In this document: positions 37,501-48,722 of the stretch, one piece after another
Position numbering within the stretch: the first letter of the stretch is position 1
Layout of the letters: the number at the start of each line of letters is the position of its first letter
Assembly: GCA_963921425.1 (NCBI GenBank)
Contig: OY992834.1
Coordinates: forward strand, 6,882,001 to 6,946,000
Length of the DNA: 64,000 nt
Reading direction: 5' to 3'
Origin: Dryas octopetala
Lineage: Eukaryota > Streptophyta > Magnoliopsida > Rosales > Rosaceae
Made by a program: the position numbers and the translations under genes
The notes under the pieces: model-generated
Databases searched by the model: none
Told to the model about the DNA's origin: nothing
Seen by the model: the letters and a program-made list of their open reading frames with translations, nothing else

Positions 37501-39114
37501 TTCTTCTTCTTCCTGCAGCCTTTCGGTGTCTTATTTTCTTTTTCTCTGAATCCCTCCTGCTTTATTTATAGAGTCCAATGAGAGGTTCAAGTGATGAAAT
37601 TAGATAGAGATGAGATAACTCTCTCCATTTAAATTTAAACTCATATGATAAGAGATAATTAAGTTTTCAGATAAATCTACATTATCTCATTTTCAAACTT
37701 GTTTTTCATTTGAAATTAATGTGGCACATGGTACATGAGGATCTTATCTCAACCTCAACCTTTAAATTTTTTTGAATTTTTTTACGGTTCAACAGAATCA
37801 CACTTATTTTTTTGATATATTTTTTAGGCTCTACTACAGATTACCCCTTTGAACTATATGAGTATTTCAACCGAATCCATTAGCAAAAAGATCTTTCATG
37901 CATGTCCACCAAATATGAAAAACACAAGAAAAATGACAGAAACCGTCAATAAATCCGTTAATTGCCTATATGGCTTTGCTGATTGACATTTTTAAATGAC
38001 GTGGATGCCACATATTTGCCAGATGGACAAGAAGATAATAAAAAATTCTAAAACATTTTAAAATATTAAAACAAAAGCAAAAAAATTTCCCCACCACCTC
38101 CCTCCTCCCCTCCGTTTCTCTCTATCTCTCACTGTTTCCCTTTCACTCTCCTTTTTCCAGAAAAACTTAATCTGCAACTCCTTTCTCATAGCACAATGGT
38201 AAGAGAAAGCAGGGAAAAATAATCCTTTTCTCTAGAGGGGATTTGCAAGAAGCCTCGTGGTTCCAGAGGGGATTTGAATAACTGGGTCTTTGATAAATTA
38301 CATATTTTACAAGTTTTGAGAAAGAGATGAGGGATTAAAATTGAACCCCACCTCTCCCACCCAATTGCTATTGTATTTGAAGTACGGTACCAAAATTGAC
38401 TGAATTAGAAGAAGGAGACGAAAGTGGAAATAACCCCAAAGTACAGAGACGAACGAATGAAGGTGAAGCCTTCATTATATAGCCAACGGAAAGGAGCTGG
38501 GATGGACATAAGCTGCATGTGGAGGTATGGATCGAAGAGCTGCTGTGATGTCTGTGGGCGTGCGTTAGGCGGTTGGTGGAGTAACATGGAAATGCATGAA
38601 TTGCTGTCTTGTGGGCGGCTAGCTCTGTCGAACTGTGGAGTGGGAAAGAGCTTCACGAAGAGAGAGGCGTGAGTGGAGAGCAGCTTGGTGAAGGAAATAA
38701 AACAATAAAATAGAGTATAGAGCCAGGCATGCGCAGAGATTTTTAATGGGCTTGACTCTTCAGTGCAGGGTGAGGGTATATCAAATGATCTATCTCACAT
38801 GGGGAGAGATGAAGAGGAAATTAAACACGTGAAAGAAAAATACACAATGGAGGAGCGGAAGCCACGTGGCGCCATGAGAGTGGTGACTGGTGGTTGACAG
38901 CAATACTGCATGTGCAAAGATGGCTGTTGCCTCTGTGACTGTTCGACTGATCAGCAAGAGGAAGGCTTCTGGTGGATTTCAACGTGGGCTTAGGCTTCCA
39001 CTTTATTTGTCATTTCGGCTTCTTCAAATTGGATGGCCACCGTTTCTCTTTAGGGCAATGCTATCTCACTTCTCCATCTACCTTCTCCCTTCTCCCTTTT
39101 CCCTTCAAAGTGGC
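37501..39114. other. Spacer without recognised gene
   Basis: Low-complexity CT-rich part at 38085-38160. Frames of up to 83 codons at 38405-38672 on both strands show no domain. CACGTG and CACGTGG words occur near 38827 and 38863. Confidence 0.4.
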
Positions 39115-39350
39115 TTTGGGCGATGAACTATAACATTCGTCGCCTAATCTCATCAAGGCTTGGGTGACGAATACAATGTTTGTCGCCTAAAGAGACTTTG
39201 GGCGATGATAATTTTCCTTCGCCTCAAATTACGCGCCAAAATGGTGCTTGGCCCAGACTTTGGGCGACAAAATTTTATGTTCCTCGCCTAAGGTGACTTT
39301 GGGTGACGAAAATGTTCATTGCCCAAAGTCCCAGTGCCCTTTTTTGTGTA
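39115..39350. mobile_element. Subterminal region of a CACTA-like transposon (tentative)
   Basis: Repeated, partly inverted 'actttgggcgac' / 'tcgcctaa' words (at least eight between 39115 and 39330), ending in 'cccagtgcccttttttgtgta'. Its complement starts close to the CAC-type end of such elements. Subterminal short repeats in both orientations are characteristic of plant CACTA elements. The transposase and the other end are not in view. Confidence 0.45.
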
Positions 39351-39395
39351 CAATTTTATGTATGTAATAGCATACAATGCGATCGTCCCTATAGT

Positions 39396-39673
39396 TCTTT
39401 TGGAAGGTGGACTTATTGAGCAAAGAAAAGGCATTCATAGCAATAATGGATCTCACACATTTACTACTTGAAGGATTGTAAACACAATTTTTGCAAATAC
39501 GAAGATAAGAGATAGAGAACGTGTAAGAGAGGACGATGGGGGAAGAGAGAGAAAGAGAAAATGAGAAAGAGAGGAATGAATGAGGTTTAGAAAGAAAACA
39601 TAGGGGTACTTTTAGAATTACTTTGTATTTATGACCCAAAAAAATAATTACCCTATATTTTAGCCAATTTTCC
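39396..39673. repeat. Dispersed repeat copy (partner 29611-29885)
   Basis: Starts 'tcttttggaaggtgg' and ends 'tatattttagccaattttcc' in both places, at high identity and in the same orientation. Confidence 0.8.
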
Positions 39674-39678
39674 ACCTG

Positions 39679-39767
39679 GTAAATGCTGACTCTTCTTTCA
39701 TTGTAAACTTAATCCACCTGGTCAGCAATTAAGCATGCAAGGTCTAGATATCTGAGTGTCTACCTTA
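39679..39767. repeat. Dispersed repeat copy (partner 26852-26933)
   Basis: Shares 'tctttcattgtaaacttaat' and 'gtctagatatctgagtgtct' with 26852-26933. This copy has a few additional bases ('cagcaatta') in the middle. It lies about 140 bp before the defensin start codon. Confidence 0.75.
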
Positions 39768-39904
39768 CCAAGTCCTGATAAATCCACACCATAAAAGAAG
39801 GGCCCCTAGGGTGGAAAACTATATACATGTGAAATTGCCAAATTGGTATATACATATAGGGTGGTGAAAAAGTACATTATAGAAGGCAAAAACTGAAGGA
39901 AGGC

Positions 39905-39959
39905 ATGTTGAGGAACTTCTTTGGGCTTGTTTTGTTGCTCATCATCCTTCTAACTTCTC

Positions 39960-40016
<57 letters not shown>

Positions 40017-40281
40017 CCCTAATAAATTCGAAGAAGTTAAATTGTCAGGTGATCTAATTCCATGTATCTTGAGAAGTAGTTAATTATATAATTAACATTT
40101 TTTTTTAATTATAGAAGAGACTGTGATGCATACTGAAGCAAAGACTTGCGAAGTCCTGAGCCACACATTCACTGGCCTATGCTTCAAGGACACTAGTTGT
40201 ATCGTGCAATGCCGGAGTGAGGGTTATGGTTACGGCAAATGCTCCCATGTCCGACGCAGGTGCAAATGTTTGAATCCTTAA
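39905..40281 (+). CDS. Plant defensin (gamma-thionin) with seven cysteines
   Basis: Two exons, 39905-39959 and 40115-40281, give 73 residues. The GT/AG intron interrupts the end of the signal peptide, as is usual for plant defensin genes. A hydrophobic signal (FFGLVLLLIILL) precedes the mature domain, which begins near AKTCEVL. Cysteine spacing is C-x10-C-x5-C-x3-C-x9-C-x6-C-x-C, with a gamma-core GKCSHVRRRC. This fits the family except that the last residues are C-L-N-P-stop: the stop lies exactly where the eighth cysteine is expected. In known defensins that cysteine pairs with the first one and ties the two ends together. The gene is either a terminally shortened variant or a recent loss. 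The mature peptide would be secreted; antimicrobial activity is a family expectation, not shown here. A (TC)n tract follows the 5' splice site directly. Confidence 0.8.
39965..40009. repeat. (TC)n microsatellite in the defensin intron
   Basis: About 45 bp of pure TC, starting right after the donor 'gtaag'. Confidence 0.9.
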
Positions 40282-40350
40282 CCATGACTGCATATCCACT
40301 TATGATAATGTTTTAACTTTTAAGTGTTTAACCAATACAGTGGGATTGCA

Positions 40351-40806
40351 TGAAGATGTGGTGCTCTTCTCCAAGATTCAAGTGTGGTTTGGTTGTTCCA
40401 TTTTTGCTTCTTGGTTTTTATTTTGTGCTTCTGTAATTGATACACATTTATTTGGTTGATGAAAGATTTGAGGAAAGATAGTGTTTGAATTGATCTCAGC
40501 AACCGACAAATGTACAGTTCAATCTTTTAGTTCTTTGCGTTTTGAGAGAAAGACCTATTTTGATAGGCTCCAGTAATTCCTGATCGAATTGAACAACTTC
40601 CTGGCAAAAAAAAAAAAAATGATCAACTTAAGTGTCCTTTCGGGGAAATAGAAATCCAATAAAATTGACTATACTGAGAAGATTAGCATAGTCCCTACCT
40701 AAGGATGACACGAATAAATTAAAACATTGATCAGTTTTAGTTGGTTAATTTGACAATTCAAGATAAAAAAAAAAAAAGAGTAGTTTTGTGATTTAAAATA
40801 AAATCA
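40351..40806. repeat. Duplicated block, copy 2 (partner 16332-16720 plus 17219-17262)
   Basis: Continuous here, while the partner is split by about 500 bp. A small A-rich insertion ('ctggcaaaaaaaaaaaaa') at about 40601-40619 is specific to this copy. Confidence 0.8.
40634..40732 (+). pseudogene. U6 snRNA pseudogene 2
   Basis: Same decayed U6 as at 16585 ('gagaagattagcatagtccc', 'aaggatgacacgaataaatt'), with a few private changes (actgag for acagag; ctacct for ctgccc). The copies share the odd insertion after the 5' stem, so the U6 had already decayed before the block was duplicated. Confidence 0.8.
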
Positions 40807-40991
40807 GTCTATAGTCTTTTATGTCTATACTCTATACAAATAGTCCATTTTCCGAAAAAAAGGATGGTTACGGGTTACGGGTCAAGTACTTGAGCTCCAC
40901 CATCCGAAGCTGTTTTTTGTTGGTATACGGAGCTATATACTTGAGCTACCGACCGAGGCAATACGGAAACTATCTTTCCTCCCAGAAAACC

Positions 40992-43900
40992 ATGGCGAGT
41001 AGTACTTGTATTCCCTCCACTTTTTCACCTCTTCTTCACAGCTTGACTACCAGAAACTCCATGGCTATGGTGGGTTTGCTCTCTTACGCACCCAAAAGCA
41101 TCAGACCTTTCTCTCTTACCAAAGGCTTCAGTTTCATCTCACATTCCACCGCAAGAAAACCACCCAAAATTTTTTTCCAGCTCCAAGGTAGTTCCTTCAA
41201 TATCGGATACTATTTATCATGGGGGTCTGTTCCATTTTCGTATATTAGATTATCTGTTTTGAATATTTGAATTTTTTTTTCTGGGATTTTAGTTAGTTGC
41301 TTTTCACTTTTCGGATTGATTTTCTTTTTAATTGATGGCTTTAGTGGGTATTCAATTCGTGTGGTTCAAAGAAGTAACAAACTTGGTTAAAATTTTGCTG
41401 TTTTTTTTTTTTTTTTTTCAATTAACTGATTAAGCTTGCTAAAGAACAGTATATTGGATACATGGCAGAAATTGAAGTGGAAATTAATGTTGAATGGGAA
41501 ATGAAAGAATAGGGAGACATGGAAAAAGAGTTTGGAGGTTTCTTTCTCTAAATTGAGTGTGTCAGGATAGTAACAGAAAAATGGGACTTGATTTCTTTCT
41601 CTAAAATGAGTAAGTTCTTGACTAGTCTACTCTAAATGTAGTTGTCTGCATAGGAAATTACATCTAATCATATGTTGGTTTTTATTTCAGTCAATTAGCC
41701 TTTTTATCCCCTCTCTGTTAGATCATTATTTAGTATAATGTTTCTTTACAAGAGGAAACAAGGGCATAACAGTTTTGCTTCCTGTAAGGAATAACTGAAG
41801 CAAATGGATTCTCGTAATCTTGCTACAATATATTTGTCCCTTTTTGAGGCAATAAATGTTGGGAGTGAATGCTTGTTTTATTTAATGGCCCTCACCGGTT
41901 TAGAAGGATAATAGAAAGAGAAGTCTATGACAATGTTATCGTGGTTCGACAGTGCAAAGTTGAGTGTTTCAGGATGAAACATTTTCATTTATACTATTTC
42001 TCATTTTTGTCAGTAAGATCAGTGGCCGCTCCAGCTGAATCTGTTGCTGGGTTTGATGAGATGGTTTCTGGGACCCAGCGGAAGTATTACATGTTAGGTG
42101 GGAAGGGTGGTGTTGGAAAGACAAGTTGTGCTGCTTCACTTGCTGTAAAATTCGCTAACAATGGGCATCCCACTCTTGTGGTTTCCACTGATCCAGCTCA
42201 TTCCTTGAGTGATTCTTTTGCTCAGGTTTCACACGTTCCTTCTTAGTAATGTTTTAAAGTATTTGCATTGCCTGTAAAGTAGAACTTAACAGGTTGTAAT
42301 TTGTTTGTGTATGCGTGTGTGGACACACCCATATTGTACATGTTATTTTGTCCTAGGATTTGACTGGAGGGACACTTGTACCGGTTGATGGGCCTGAAGC
42401 TCCACTTTTTGCTCTTGAGGTATGTGGGGTTAGATTTCTGTATGAGTAATTGCTAATTTTCTTCACGTAGTTCTGCTGTGCTATGTATTTGATGAGATGA
42501 CTATTACTATGAATTTTTTTTATTAGTGTGTCTTAGCATGATTTTGTAGTCTTGTGCATAATGTGCTTAGTTAAACTTATGTTGTACCACAGATAAACCC
42601 TGAGAAGGCAAGGGAAGAATTTCGTAATGTAAATCAGCAAAATGGTGGAACAGGGGTCAAAGATTTCATGGATGGTATGGGACTTGGGATGCTTGCAGAA
42701 CAGGTAAAGCTCTATTTGAAGATACTGGTATTGCAACTTGAGATTGTTGTTATCATCTTGTGATCCTATTTTTAGTGATATGAATATTATTAAGCTTTAA
42801 AGACCTAACTGATAGGGTGCTCACATTGCATGAGCATGTGCATGCGCACACGTATGCTTACATTATGAATTTTTATGCTAATTAAGATAGGATTTCTGCA
42901 GAGGAGTCATAAAAGAGTATATGTACCAACTGATATTCTTCCTTGAATTTCAGGGTCCCTATTGATTGTGTGTGCTTTATGATGATCCTTGCTTCTCTTT
43001 TACCTTTTTTGTTTTATTTTTTATTTTTTATTGTTGAAGTTAGGAGATTTAAAACTGGGAGAACTACTAGACACACCTCCCCCTGGTCTGGATGAAGCTA
43101 TTGCAATTTCCAAGGTATGTCTTTTCTGCCTTGCCAACATGCACAATTCTTTCTTGCTTTCCTATTAATGTTTAATCCTCTTTCCAGGTGATACAATTCC
43201 TTGAATCACCAGAGTATAACATGTTTACTCGTATTGTGTTTGATACTGCACCCACGGTGAGCAAATATTGTTGCTGCTTTTGTCGCTTCAATTTTTGTTA
43301 ATAAAAGTATCTTTCCTTTCAATTTGATTTCTTGTTAAATGAGTTCACTGTGACGGGATATTGTCAACAGGGTCACACATTGCGGCTTTTGTCCTTGCCA
43401 GACTTTCTGGATAAATCAATTGGCAAGATATTGAAGGTAATGATGCCAACTTTGGATGAATAATTAAGACCTGTGTATTTCTTTTTCTTTTTGGAACTAA
43501 ATGGATTTAAATGGGTAGTTTGTAGCAGTATTTACGTATAAGTAAGCCACATTTTTTAACTTTTTGTTTTTTGGGAAACAAATCATTGAATTGCTTCATT
43601 GTAACATATTGGATTTCATTTTTAGTAAATATATGGCTAGTCTCATATGAATGTTAGCATTCTTACCAATGTAAAAGCATGTCTAAAGCTGTTCGTTATG
43701 AATTGCTTGTACTGTTAATTTGCAAATATTTGACATTTTATGTTATCTTTACAGCTCAAACAAAAGATAGCTTCAGCCACCTCAGCCATCAAATCTGTTT
43801 TTGGACAAGAGGGAGCCCAACCGGGATCAGTAAGCATGATGTTGTGAGATTCTTTTAGGCCTCTGATTTCTTTACAAGTTATTCTGACATTTTATTGTAA

Positions 43901-44743
43901 AACTGCAATGCAGGCTGACAAATTAGAGAAGTTGAGGGAGAGGATGATTAAAGTGCGTGAGCTTTTTCGTGATACTGATTCCACAGAGTTTGTCATAGTA
44001 ACAATACCGACGGTAGGATTAAGTTAAAAGATACCACTTTACTTGAGCCATAATCTACAATGTAGAATTTAATCTTGTAAAAGAAGATGGATCCCTGTAT
44101 TTTTCTTTTCCTTTTTTTTTCCTTCCTGATGTCTTTGCTTAAAAGTGACTAGAAGTGTTCAATGTTGTATGAAATATTTGCTTCTAATTGATTTTCCACT
44201 TCTTCTTTTCTTGTTCTTCCCAAGGTCATGGCAGTTAGTGAGTCATCTAGGTTGCATGCCTCTTTGAAGAAGGAAAGCGTTCCTGTGAAGCGACTTATTG
44301 TTAATCAGATTCTTCCCGTATCTGCCTCAGACTGCAAATTTTGTTCAATCAAAAGAAAGGTATTAATCTAATCACTATCCTTTTACTTATCGGGGGCTGA
44401 AAACATATTTACTCTCCTTTTTGCAGAATGTGTACTTTTCATTTGTAGCATTGAGTAAAATGGTGACATTTTAATGAACTATGAAACTAAAAACCAGTTG
44501 AAGAGAATTGTCCATACTGTGCAAAACTTATTTTGTGCTCACTTTAGTTTGGTTTATGTTGAAGCAAGAAATTATAATTTTTTTTTTTTTTTACAAATAC
44601 CTCAGGATCAGATGCGTGCTCTTGATATGATCCAGAGCGATACGGAGCTCACCGGCTTGACATTGATTCAGGCCCCACTAGTTGATATGGAGATCAGAGG
44701 TGTTCCTGCCCTTAGATTTTTGGGAGACATAGTTTGGAAATGA
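40992..44743 (+). CDS. GET3B: Plastid GET3-like ATPase (GET3B type)
   Basis: Eleven exons: 40992-41187, 42014-42225, 42357-42419, 42593-42703, 43040-43114, 43188-43256, 43371-43436, 43755-43829, 43914-44012, 44225-44359, 44606-44743. All are GT/AG and in frame, giving 412 residues. Exon 1 is a Ser/Thr/Lys-rich leader of about 65 residues without acids, i.e. a plastid transit peptide. The body has the deviant Walker A GKGGVGKT (95-102), the switch motif [12 protein letters not shown], the A-loop DTAPTGHTLRLL (from 238) and a CKFC pair (359-362) at the place of the zinc/redox CxxC of GET3. Family: ArsA/GET3 ATPases that handle tail-anchored membrane proteins. The plastid paralogues in Arabidopsis (GET3B, At3g10350, and GET3C in mitochondria) are thought to act on organelle membrane proteins. 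The B-type assignment rests on the leader and overall similarity. Confidence 0.9.
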
Positions 44744-45145
44744 TCATCTCTCTCCACACTCATAGTCAATGATAGAAAAAGAACCGTTTTTTCTTCAACC
44801 AATCATTCATTTGGTATCCTTTCCCATCTGAGAAAATGGGTTCAATTCATTTCCCCTGTAAAAAACTGGCATCCCTTTATAAGGAGACAATTGAAGGAAG
44901 TGATTTTGAACAGTTAGATTCAGAACTATAAATCTTTCATTATAAGATGTAATCTTGTAAGATACATGGTATTACTTGTGTTTGTGGATACGTAGTGACT
45001 GCCTAACATTGGCATTTAAAGTATACGTAGCTTACCAATTTTCTTTTCTATGATTGTGATATACTGATATGTTTAATTTCTATATAAAAAAAAAAAATTG
45101 TGTCATTTCGTTGACCAAACCTCCACTTCTACATTCGTTGACTAA
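44744..45145. other. Convergent 3' region of GET3B and PME genes
   Basis: Holds the 3' UTRs of both convergent genes. 'aataaatt'-like AT-rich signals and 'gtaatcttgtaag' type sequence near 44951 fit a poly-A region for GET3B. No extra gene. Confidence 0.45.
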
Positions 45146-47255
45146 TTAAGCCTCCTTCAATCCTGGAGCATATGGGATACGTAGGGCTGGCAGCCATAAG
45201 TTGCCATGAATAAACTTGTCCACTGTAAACCCATCAGCCACAGATGGGTCAGTAATGACATGATAACCCGGCCACTTGACCCGGCCTGAAAGCCCAGCAC
45301 CCGGCCCAGTGTTCAAGTACTCCCCATAATACAGGGTGTCAAGCCCAAGAGTCCCATTATACTCAAGCCAACCCTGAGGCCTTATAACGTTGGTCATGGA
45401 GGACTGCATGAACACAGTACGTGAATACTTGTCCCAAGGCCGTCCCAAGTACGTGGGTGTAGAGCTCACATTGCTCCCCAAATCGGAATCCGGTACGATG
45501 GAGCAGAATTGGAACGAGAACCCCGCCGAGGAGTCCGGACTCTGACGGCCGTGGGCCGTGAGCACGTTCTGTGCCCCGGGAATGCCTTTCCTGGCGAGAA
45601 TTGTGCATTTTTGGAAGACTGCAGTCCCATAGCCAAAGATGAAGTCAATGGTGCCACAGATCGTGCATTCACGAAAGAATTGCCGGCCGGAGAGCACGTA
45701 CAATGTGTCTTGGTATCCACTCATCTTGCACTTGTAGAAAACTGACATATCGCCGCCGGATACAACTGCAACTGCCTGCATGTTTCTTGGTCCCGCTGTG
45801 TTTTCGAACCCTATGTACATTGCAATAAACCCTTCGGCTCTCACAGCTGTATAGATAATATGACATGTTATGTTGTAAACAATAAAGTATTTTAAACCCA
45901 TATATTATATGATGCCTAGAGAATATGTTATCATATATATGTATATATTGCATGTCTTAATTAATATATAATTGATAAAGTTTTGGGGTCTGACCAAATG
46001 TTGCCGAATTTATTAATGGATAACCAGTGTGATTGCTTCGCTCTCCAGATATGGTAGTAACGTCCATGCCCTCTCCAATCAACACCAGATTACACTTTGT
46101 CGCATCGATAGTCACATATTCCTTGTAAACTCCCTTCTTAACAAATATCACAAACTGAGGATGATTCTTGCAATCATCATTATAATTTGGTGCGGCCGTC
46201 ACTGCATCCATTATTCGCTTAAATTGTCCACTCCCATCCTGAGAAACGGTGACGTTTGGTGTCAGCTGGGAAAGTTCGAAATTGCCCCTGATGAATTGTT
46301 GCTGCTGCACATGCAACATGCCAAGGAGCTCATGGATTGATGTGTACGTGGTCATGGAGTTGGGAACATCAAATGCTTCCATGCATGCCTTTTGGCTGCC
46401 AAGAGAAGTGTTCAACCATGTCCTCATATGAGAAATCACATCACCTGCATGTGTGCCATACATACATGAAGCTTTAATTACTTCTACTGTTTTTCTTTTT
46501 GCCATCAATGAATTCCAAACAAAATATGGTGGCTAAAAAATTTTGTTCTATTAAAATTGTTGGAGAGATTTATTTATTTATTTATTTTTGGTAATTAGTT
46601 GAAGAAGATTACTTACCAAGATTTGTTTGGTAGCCTTTTATTTTTAATTAATGATAGCTAGGGAAAAAATATTAAGCAGAGAGATGAGGAATTAAGGAGA
46701 TAATTAAGAAAAAATACATAGATCGATGAATTGGCTTATAAAACAAAAATAAAAAACTAGTTCTCTATTATGTCATCTTCCACACTTCAAGATCCACCCT
46801 TTTGAGAAGGATGAAAATATATATGGGTTCTTTTTTTACACTCACAAAAGAAAATACAAATTAACAAACAAATTATCATGTATCAATGTGATATAAAAAA
46901 ACAACATAAAAAATATTTTTTTATAGAGAAAATTAAACTTAGGTAGAGATTATGTATATGAACCTTTTAGATTATGAATTGTGGAGAGGGACCGATTCAA
47001 GACTTGAGCAGTTGTACCAAGCAAATCAACACAATATGAAACAGAAATATTAGAATTCCCATAATCATCATCAACATGCATATGGGGCATGGTGGAGGCC
47101 ACATTTTGCACAACTTCCATGGCTTTCTCTAATGATTTTTCGAATACAGGCAAAGGAACATTGATCAAGTGCGCACTTGGGTTAATGGATAGAGAACTGA
47201 AACAAATGATGAACAAAATAAAATGGAGGGAAGACCTCATGAATATTGGACTCAT
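45146..47255 (-). CDS. Pectin methylesterase with a reduced inhibitor-like pro-domain
   Basis: Three exons on the minus strand, 46964-47255, 45995-46444 and 45146-45846, join in frame to 480 residues. A signal peptide (LHFILFIICFSSLSI) is followed by a short PMEI-like segment and the catalytic beta-helix. All PME signatures are present: GVYKE (202-206), QAVA (271-274), QDTL (293-296), DFIFG (315-319) and LGRPW (381-385). They supply the catalytic Gln, two Asp and Arg. It should remove methyl esters from cell-wall homogalacturonan. Oddities: the inhibitor segment lacks the first Cys-x7-Cys hairpin that normally follows the signal peptide, and no RRLL/RKLM processing site is seen before the NVTVSQDGSG start of the enzyme. 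The protein may therefore be handled differently from classical type-I PMEs. It is convergent with GET3B. Confidence 0.85.
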
Positions 47256-48722
47256 GATATAGAGTGTACCGAATTAAAATGTATATGATGAGAAAATTTA
47301 ACAAGGTTGATTAAGAGAGAATCAAGCAAAGAAATGTTATGAGTTACACCATGAAGAAGAACATCCTATATGTATGCATATATATGCAGGTAAAAAGAGG
47401 TAGCCAAAATGTTTTTGATATAATGAGGTTGCTAAATTTGAGGGGTTGAGTTGGAGAATTACAATATATGAATCATACTAGGATATAGATATAGTCAGCA
47501 ATTTTTCTTATATACTTGTTGAGTTGTTTCCTAATAAATATGAAAGCATTTAATTTGTTAGTTAAAGCAAAAAAAAAAAAAAACATTCGATTTCCTAATC
47601 AATAAGATAACTAGTTCACTGTATTTTGATCTGTTTTAACGTAAAGTTAAATTAGAAACCAATAAACAAAAATATCATTCTCTTACCCACACTATACTCT
47701 TCCGTCATATTAATCAAATTATAGCTTGTTTATTGAAACTTTTATAAAAAATTCTATTAATCATGCAAGTTTTTAAGACTCTTCAGCATCTCACGTGTTA
47801 AGAATCTAAATCTACGAATTTCTAATAACAATTTTTTTTAACGTACACATGTGCTTGAGGTCGTTGGTAAAAATTTGAAAAATTAATACATCTTAGTCAA
47901 ATAAGTAATTAATGATGAAAATTCAAAATTAGGATACGTACACTTAGTACATGTACTACAAATATTGACTACTAAACTAAATGAGTAATGATGCTTTCCT
48001 TTTATCTAATGAATCTTCCTTTTATGATTTTTATCTAATGATGCTTTCCTTTTATCTAAAGTATCATAAAAAAAAATTTAGTGGGGAGTGAGGTGGCAAG
48101 CAACTCCCAACAGAAGTTATCATGGGCCAAAAAAAAAAAAAACTTACATGTTATTGACTGCATTAAATATGGTTCAAATAATTTTATTCTTAGTCAAATA
48201 TGGTCTTGAATGGGAACCCACTACTTGATTTTACTTGCATAAATGAGAAATTAGCAAGAAATTGATGTTTTCAGATGAATTACACTATTCTTGAATTTTT
48301 TTCAAAAAAGAAAAATCGTCTATAAATTCTTTCTTTTCTCTTTACACGTCTACAAATTACTTGAGGAGATTGTGGCACTCCAAAACCAAAAAAGAAAAAC
48401 CTCCTCTCTATAAATGCATAACTTCTACAAGATACACAACTTGATTTTCAATATACAGCTTAAGAATGAATAAATTCCCAGTGCAATCTCATGGAGACGA
48501 ATGAATACATATTACAAGTAACTGCAGAACCTTTTGGGCCACAAGCGAACCAAGTCAAGTGTCAAAGGATGTAATGCTCAAAAAATCCTAAAATGCCATG
48601 TATTTTCTTTATCTGTAGGCTATATTTCTTTGGGAACTTTGAGGGTGATATAATACGCCCATCAAACAGTTCTTCATTAACTGCAAAAGAATAGTATGCT
48701 GACTGCTGATTATCTCTGATTA
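47256..48722. other. Spacer: PME promoter and ABCG 3' UTR
   Basis: The left part is upstream of PME, the right part is the 3' UTR side of the ABCG gene. 'gatgctttccttttatctaa' occurs twice (about 47989 and 48039) with a related third piece between. AT-rich otherwise; no gene recognised. Confidence 0.45.

Noticed and set aside
38405..38672. Two overlapping 82-83 codon frames on opposite strands
   Set aside because: Neither shows a domain or signal peptide that fits a gene; mirrored frames suggest chance.
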